DNA of 64,000 bases from an uncultured Desulfovibrio sp. (lineage in GTDB: Bacteria > Desulfobacterota > Desulfovibrionia > Desulfovibrionales > Desulfovibrionaceae): contig CAJUMQ010000002.1 in NCBI GenBank assembly GCA_910587035.1, forward strand, positions 124,001 to 188,000, written 5' to 3'. The first letter of the stretch is position 1. Each line of letters begins with the position of its first letter. The notes beneath the pieces were generated by a model that ran no database searches, was not told where the DNA came from, and worked only from the letters and a program-made list of their open reading frames with translations. Below, one piece after another: positions 59,601-64,000 of the stretch. A program made the position numbers and the translations under genes.

Positions 59601-62228
59601 CGGATTTGTCAGGGAGCCAAGCGGCCTGTAGCCCAGAATGCGTCGCATGGGCGAGGCAATAAATGAGGCACTGCCTATGGTTGGCCTTGAGCCAGCGGCA
59701 TCAAAACCCTCGGCGACTATCCTGATGCTGGCGGATGTGCGAGCCAGCAGCTCATGCGGTATGTTGAATGTTGCCCTGCCTGAGCCATCTGTCACGCATT
59801 CAGGAAGCCTGCGGCTATTGCCATTGCCCCGCCATGGCATGGCATCGGTGAATATGAACCCCTCATACCCCTTGAATGAAAATACGGGTGGCATTGTCTC
59901 CACCATTGGTCGAACCTTGTGGCCAGCGGCTGGGGTGCCAAAAAGGTTCTGCAGGGCTATGCCTATGGCCGGAGCATTGCCGGCATCCACTGGCAGCCAG
60001 CCGGATATCTCTGGCAATGTAATTTTCATTTTCAGGGCATCAGGCTGGAATTCCTCCAGTCTTGCGGAGGAGCTGCCCAAAATGGCGCCCTTTGCGGCCG
60101 GGCGTATATTTATGACATATTTGCCGGATAGAGCGGTTTGCGGCGATGTCCATTCCAGGGCAGCCAGACCATATTCGCCAGCCCTGAAATTTTTTTCCCA
60201 GACCTTTATGCCGCGAGGATCGATGATTTCCGCATACAATGGCAGGGTCGGGGCCAGAGCTGCAAAATCCCCTTTGCGGGCAACACAGCCAAAATGCAGG
60301 CTGTCCCCAGGCCTGTAGATTCCCCTTTCCCCAAAAACATACACATTCACGTCATCCGCGCCAGTATGCATGCCCCCTGTGGGAAATTCGGAATAATTCA
60401 GCTCCCTGGCCCTGTCATCCAAAGGCATGAAGGCCAGCATCCCATCGCTTTCCGCAATAGCAGCCACAGGCCTTGACTCTCTTTTTAAATTTGACAGTGC
60501 CGGGAAACGGGCAAAACCATCAGCATCGGCTTGAGCCTCCGCCACAGGGCGCCCATTTGCGCCCAAAATGCTAATTCTGGCGTCTTTTGCCGGCTCGCCA
60601 TCCAGGATATTTCTAACAAAACAATCCATGACTCCGGTAGCCGACTTTTTGACCACCAGTCCAAGCCTTGTGGCCAGCACCAGACGCGATGCCTCCGCCA
60701 CCGCCTTGTCCTTGCGGTAGCCCGCAAGCCTGATGAACACCAGGCCATTGCCCGCATCGGCATTCTTGAGGATTGAGCCGACATCAAGGGTGGAGAATTG
60801 GGCATTGCCAGGCACAGCATCCCCAAGATCAATTCTGCCTCTTTTTACCGTGCTTATGGAATCCATATCCAGGGTGCTTCCGCCCAGAGGATTGACAAAG
60901 GCGTTCATTGATGCGGAGGCCAGGAGAGCCAGAAAAGGCTTTTCCACCATCTGCGCCTCCCATTCTATGCGGTCGACATCTGTAGCAAACAGATCCAGGA
61001 TGCCATTATCCGCAAGGGGCATAATGCTGCCTGGCTGCATAAAGCCAAGTTCCGGCTCCCCTGGCGTGGCCCGGGAGATATTGATCCATGGCGCCTGCAA
61101 TTTCTGGCCGGAGGTTGAGGTTAGATCCGCCTGCAAAAAAGCAAGCACATAGTGCCCCGCCTCCGGATTTATGGCGAACCGGAATTTTGAACGCGGCATG
61201 TTATCCACCTGCAGCGGCGCCACAGACAGTTTTTTGGATTTCTTCAGCAGGTCCGGCGGCACACCAGGGGCCGCGCTCCAGTTGTAGGGCACGAGAGCGC
61301 CAGGGGTGTTGTAGCGGGGCAGCTCGAACACCACAAGGTTTTTACTTACATCTTCCGGGGCGGCATACAGGGATGTCTCAAACTCCAGCACATATCTGCG
61401 GTCAAGCTCATCGTTCAGTTCCCGTTTGAGACTTGCGCTGCCGACTTTAAACAGACTCCTGGCGCCAGGCATGTTCTGGTGGAAAAGAGCGCCCCTGGCC
61501 TCATCCGAAGCAAAGTAGCGGGCACTTCCATCCACCAGCGCAATCTGGCCCAGACCGGTGAAAAAAATGCCGGCCTGGGATGGAGTTTCCGGGAGTTTAT
61601 CCACAGCAAATGAAATATTGAGCAGGTCATGGTTCTCATTCCAGACCAGTTCCGGCTCACCAAAGGCAGCGCCTGCCGGAGCAATGAGCTCAGGCCGGTA
61701 GCCTTTTGGGGGTGGATAATTAAATTGGAAGGATGCAGTGACCCTGTTTCTGCCATGAGGGGAGGGATCGATCCAGAAATCGCTTGCCAGGAGCCTGCAG
61801 GCAAGTGGCAGGGTTTTTAAACTGGCATGGCTGCTCTTCAGCTTTATGACTGCCCTGGGATAAAAATTGCCAAGCTCTATCCTATAGCTTGTAGCGGGCT
61901 TTATACTTTCCGGATTTGCAGGAAAAAATTGCAGTTGGGATGGTTCCACCCATTGCCAAAAACCCTCCGCGGCAGGAGTCATGACAATGTTTTTTACAGT
62001 ATCGCCAACACGGCCCATGGCTGCGGCACACATGGAGCGCCATTTTCCGCCATAATGCTTTTTGCAAAGCTCTTCATCCGGTATGAACTCCAGACGCAAG
62101 CCCTCGTTCCAGGGAAAGCCCTCCACAAGCCGCAAGGTCCTGTAGGCTGGCTGGGCCGGGGTGGCCGCATTGACCATTGAAGCCGCCAAAAGCATAAAGA
62201 GTACAAGCAGCGATAATGTCCTTTGCAT
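56682..62228 (-). CDS. Bacterial alpha-2-macroglobulin (YfhM-like) with intact thioester
   Basis: A 1848-residue periplasmic protease trap. The thioester motif CTEQ lies in YPYGCTEQLVSRAYAQ (Cys near 1411), and the following alpha-alpha barrel and MG domains are visible as repeated beta-rich stretches, including the bait region before it. The signal peptide MQRTLSLLVLFMLLAASMVNA ends with an AxA-type site and has no lipobox Cys, so the protein should be soluble in the periplasm, whereas the E. coli homologue is a lipoprotein. I start at the ATG at 62228; 32 codons upstream are ignored because they would hide the signal. It is followed by pbpC with a 4-base overlap. Confidence 0.94.
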   Translation of the reverse strand: MQRTLSLLVLFMLLAASMVNAATPAQPAYRTLRLVEGFPWNEGLRLEFIPDEELCKKHYGGKWRSMCAAAMGRVGDTVKNIVMTPAAEGFWQWVEPSQLQFFPANPESIKPATSYRIELGNFYPRAVIKLKSSHASLKTLPLACRLLASDFWIDPSPHGRNRVTASFQFNYPPPKGYRPELIAPAGAAFGEPELVWNENHDLLNISFAVDKLPETPSQAGIFFTGLGQIALVDGSARYFASDEARGALFHQNMPGARSLFKVGSASLKRELNDELDRRYVLEFETSLYAAPEDVSKNLVVFELPRYNTPGALVPYNWSAAPGVPPDLLKKSKKLSVAPLQVDNMPRSKFRFAINPEAGHYVLAFLQADLTSTSGQKLQAPWINISRATPGEPELGFMQPGSIMPLADNGILDLFATDVDRIEWEAQMVEKPFLALLASASMNAFVNPLGGSTLDMDSISTVKRGRIDLGDAVPGNAQFSTLDVGSILKNADAGNGLVFIRLAGYRKDKAVAEASRLVLATRLGLVVKKSATGVMDCFVRNILDGEPAKDARISILGANGRPVAEAQADADGFARFPALSNLKRESRPVAAIAESDGMLAFMPLDDRARELNYSEFPTGGMHTGADDVNVYVFGERGIYRPGDSLHFGCVARKGDFAALAPTLPLYAEIIDPRGIKVWEKNFRAGEYGLAALEWTSPQTALSGKYVINIRPAAKGAILGSSSARLEEFQPDALKMKITLPEISGWLPVDAGNAPAIGIALQNLFGTPAAGHKVRPMVETMPPVFSFKGYEGFIFTDAMPWRGNGNSRRLPECVTDGSGRATFNIPHELLARTSASIRIVAEGFDAAGSRPTIGSASFIASPMRRILGYRPLGSLTNPDFIPVGSKAELEFMALEPDLEKTAWNDLHFSIARRQYVTSLVSDGNGGFRYDETPASVPLREWTENLPRDGMKIALDTSIPGEFLLLAKDADGRIVSQMPYAVAGNRAAPPNAPLATAKMRIRLDRSEYDAGDTIKVAISTPYDGFGMLSIEREGVNAFTWFMAQAGDSVQQIELPEGFAGKGYVVASFTRSPASDAIYMAPHTWAVASFNANIKKHDAALELKAPDTILPGGELEIHLASQAKGFAIISAVDEGILQLTGFKTPNPLASLLEDRALDVRTLQAYDLLMPDHAKIASRLAAFGGGMSGVPFGMRFENPFKRRHEPPVAFWSGIVATGPEGATVKLPLPDYYNGKIRIMAVGVSAQAAGSATADTLVRGPLVASPNLPPAVSPGDVFEGSLTVANTTDADIKAGISMKTPACLEIQGAIAAEAVIPAGGEKVLPFRLKAMAVPGAATLDFKIAGAGVDLDRNGFMSIRPPATMLTTLDGGIARASGELPTQRAVYPQKAASVATISAVPIPLATGFAQYLSTYPYGCTEQLVSRAYAQVLLRAWPIQGVDAQLRQKLLESTLTAIRERFNGNGVSLWPGGEPELLLTAYAADFLLAMRIAGLGGGDELLAMLCDALAANCQLNEPTLAAARNSAYAIWVLTKEGRVTTQLLENLQKSMEELGIEGWRNDLAGALVQAIRAEMHMPAQAPEAVINETSGWFDEYAQYALNMAILCRYFPDRCDDRAREGFYEATLMSMNGGKYATFSACQGINAIVAIAAGNTPEIMQARIACLDDSTGGSGSLLANGAMYSYSIDQCSRYHLEMPGGDKPVFWQIATTGYGREPVLENVARGLEVQREYANVSGEKTSRAMLGDEVTVTLSVRAMRDSISNCVITDMVPGGFEMVIPRNGENDENPASGIKFMDRQEDRMLIFADVGNKPLVFKYKIRPVAMGAFFAPATTAQSMYDSAIYGSGPNQRFEVAQ

Positions 62229-62298
62229 CCTGGTAGTCCTGATAAATTTGTGGCAATCTCCGAATATGCCGGGGCTGGGCACCAACTCCGCTCCCTTC

Positions 62299-63558
62299 CT
62301 ACTTCTCCTGAAGATCCGGGCCAATCCCGGTCAGATAGCGCCGCAGAAGATCAAGAGCATGACCTGAAGCCCTCTGGCGTATCCACTGCCTGCCAGGGTA
62401 GCGGCCCCGGCAGCGCATTTCGCGCAGCCATATGCCATTTTCAAAGGCCATGGCAATGTAGACAAGCCCCAGAGGCTTTTGCGGCGTTGCGCCATCCGGG
62501 CCGGCTATGCCGGTTATGCCAATGCCAAAATCACTATGCGCCAGCCTGCGTGCATTCATGGCCATGCTCCGTGCCACCTGTTCGCTTACGGCGCCATGGC
62601 GTTCAAGCATCTCCCTGGGGACGCCAAGCATTTTTTCCTTGGCCTCATTGGCATATGTGACCAGTCCCAAACCAAAAACAGCAGATGATCCTGGCCTGTC
62701 AGTTATCCTTTTTGCAAGGAGTCCGCCTGTGCAGGATTCGGCTGTGGCCACAGTTTTTTTGTGTTCCAGCAAAAGCTCAACCACCCTGCTCTCCAGGCTG
62801 GGCGCGTCAATGCCATAAACTACTTCGCCAAGCGTGGCGCAAACCTTGTCAACAAGGGGCATGGCCAGCTCTTCAGCCTTTGTGGCATTTTCTGCCCTGG
62901 CGGTGATTTTTACAAACATTTCACCATCAGTGGCATATGTAGCCGCTGTTGGATTTTCGCCCTGCAGCAAAGAGCCAAGTCTTTGCGCTGCCTCACCCTC
63001 GCCAATGCCAAACGTGCGCACCATATGGGACTGGATGCAGCCACCGGATTTTTGGGCAAGATAAGGAACAACCTCATTTTTAAACATTGGCTCAAGTTCA
63101 CGCGGCGGGCCAGGCAGCATTATTATAACCTTGTTGCCTGGCAAAGGCACGGCGCAGCCAGGAGCTGTCCCGCAGATATTGGCAAACACAGTGGCGCCAC
63201 CAGGCAGCATGGCCTGCTTGTACTGATTTTGCGACATGTGCCTGTCGCCAAAATATTCCCGCAGGCTTGCAAGGCTGGCTGCATCCTCCACCAGCGGCAC
63301 TCCGGCAAATCCGGCGACTGTTTCTTTTGTAAGATCGTCAGCAGTGGGGCCCAGGCCACCTGTGGTAACGATTATATCGCTGCGTTCACTGGCAAGACGC
63401 AGCGCTTTTTCCAGCTCTTCCGCATTGTCCCCAACAACCTGTGTATGCCTCAGGCCAATGCCAAGACTGGCCAGTTCCCTGGCCACAAAAGCAGCATCCG
63501 TGTTGATTGTATGTCCGAGCAAAAGCTCGGTGCCCACTGAGATTATCTCGGCTTCCAT
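62299..63558 (-). CDS. cinA: CinA-like protein (molybdopterin-binding domain plus NMN deamidase domain)
   Basis: A 419-residue protein of two parts. The N-terminal COG1058/MoaB-like domain starts MEAEIISVGTELLLGHTINTD (seen in part) and has TTGGLGPTADDLT. The C-terminal PncC-like domain has ESCTGGLLAKRITD and GITGIAGPDGATP. Known members hydrolyse ADP-ribose and deamidate NMN, recycling pyridine nucleotides. The ATG at 63558 has GGGGGAG seven bases upstream; an ATG ten codons further up is less likely. It is 70 bases upstream of the alpha-2-macroglobulin gene. Confidence 0.94.
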   Translation of the reverse strand: MEAEIISVGTELLLGHTINTDAAFVARELASLGIGLRHTQVVGDNAEELEKALRLASERSDIIVTTGGLGPTADDLTKETVAGFAGVPLVEDAASLASLREYFGDRHMSQNQYKQAMLPGGATVFANICGTAPGCAVPLPGNKVIIMLPGPPRELEPMFKNEVVPYLAQKSGGCIQSHMVRTFGIGEGEAAQRLGSLLQGENPTAATYATDGEMFVKITARAENATKAEELAMPLVDKVCATLGEVVYGIDAPSLESRVVELLLEHKKTVATAESCTGGLLAKRITDRPGSSAVFGLGLVTYANEAKEKMLGVPREMLERHGAVSEQVARSMAMNARRLAHSDFGIGITGIAGPDGATPQKPLGLVYIAMAFENGIWLREMRCRGRYPGRQWIRQRASGHALDLLRRYLTGIGPDLQEK

Positions 63559-63610
63559 TTTTCTCTCCCCCGAGGAGACAACAGGCAAAATGGCCAGAGT
63601 CTCACTGGCA

Positions 63611-63650
63611 ATTATCGCAAATATAATTTATATAAATTTATACAACATAG
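63611..63650. promoter_or_regulatory. AT-rich divergent promoter region of cinA and the HU gene
   Basis: A stretch almost free of G and C between the divergent genes, with overlapping -10-like boxes on both strands and the perfect 12-base palindrome TATAAATTTATA at 63631-63642. A clear -35 partner could not be fixed. Confidence 0.35.
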
Positions 63651-63692
63651 ATGCCCCGCAATGCAATCAACCCCATGCAGGGAGGCTGCCCC

Positions 63693-63965
63693 ATGACCAA
63701 AAAAGAATTTGTGGACATGCTGGTAAAAAAACATGCCCTGCCGCGGCCAGAGGCAGAAAAAATACTCAATGCCTTTCTGGATTCCGTTGAGGATGCCCTG
63801 GCCACGGACGGCAATCTGCTTGTGCGCAATTTTGGCGCATTCAAGGTGGTAAGGCATCAGGCCCGGTCTGGCCGCAATCCGCGCACAGGCGAGCTCATAA
63901 GCATCCCGGAATCGTCCACAATAGTTTTCAGAGCCTCAAAATCCCTGACCGATCTCATCAACTGA
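63693..63965 (+). CDS. HU/IHF-family DNA-binding protein
   Basis: A 90-residue histone-like protein. It begins MTKKEFVDMLVKKH, has the conserved dimer helix region and VRNFGAFKVV, and the DNA-wrapping arm RSGRNPRTGE with the tip NP pattern, then ISIPESSTIVFRASKSL at the end. It bends and compacts DNA as a dimer. GGGAGG lies eight bases before the ATG at 63693; an ATG 14 codons upstream is less likely. HU and IHF subunits cannot be told apart with certainty here. Confidence 0.93.
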   Translation: MTKKEFVDMLVKKHALPRPEAEKILNAFLDSVEDALATDGNLLVRNFGAFKVVRHQARSGRNPRTGELISIPESSTIVFRASKSLTDLIN

Positions 63966-64000
63966 GAGCCACAGGCCAGCCGGAGGGAATAAAATTGCAA

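Noticed and set aside
1..64000. CRISPR array, insertion sequence or prophage
   Set aside because: No regularly spaced repeats, transposase or phage structural genes were seen on either strand.

Overview
The window reads as chromosome of an anaerobic, sulfate-reducer-like bacterium of the Desulfovibrionaceae (inference). The main pointers are a compact lactate-oxidation operon of the Desulfovibrio type (GlcD/GlcF pair plus LldG and a fused LldE-LldF protein), a NrfHA cytochrome c nitrite reductase, an indolepyruvate:ferredoxin oxidoreductase subunit, an AprA-like flavoprotein with a small 2[4Fe-4S] ferredoxin, and a large LapA/RTX-type adhesin. Base composition is moderately GC-rich with strong local exceptions.

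Layout. 1-3.4 kb: tail of a Crp/Fnr regulator, then a tightly overlapping ferredoxin / flavoprotein / OFA-family transporter operon of unknown substrate. 3.5-11 kb: type I restriction-modification operon hsdM-hsdS-hsdR followed by a YgjP-like metalloprotease, lying against the 3' end of a tRNA-Ser(CGA) gene. 11.3-18.2 kb: a run of hairpins, a sodium:solute symporter, a YtcJ-like amidohydrolase and a divergent ZraSR/NtrBC-like two-component pair. 18.3-25.5 kb: SRAP peptidase, dUTPase, a very small lipoprotein and the lactate operon with a visible sigma-70-like promoter and palindrome. 25.7-41 kb: solitary trpB, lepA, a hybrid histidine kinase, an orphan iorA cluster, proA, nadD, TPR proteins, rlpA, two uncharacterised genes and an HD hydrolase.

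41-48.5 kb: a 1641-residue secreted adhesin with a LapG-type cleavage motif. Its leader carries a (CT)7 tract inside a mini-ORF and a strong terminator. It is followed by a glycosyltransferase and a gene resembling AcrVA2-like proteins. 48.7-54.3 kb: TetR regulator, AdiC-like antiporter, nrfHA, a hexapeptide acetyltransferase and darP. 54.4-64 kb: pbpC with an alpha-2-macroglobulin, cinA and an HU-like gene.

No CRISPR array, insertion sequence, integrase or rRNA was seen. The less ordinary parts are the adhesin leader and its downstream pair, the AprA-like flavoprotein cassette, the orphan iorA cluster, and the hybrid kinase whose sensor half differs sharply in base composition from its kinase half. 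All family names come from motif reading without database searches.
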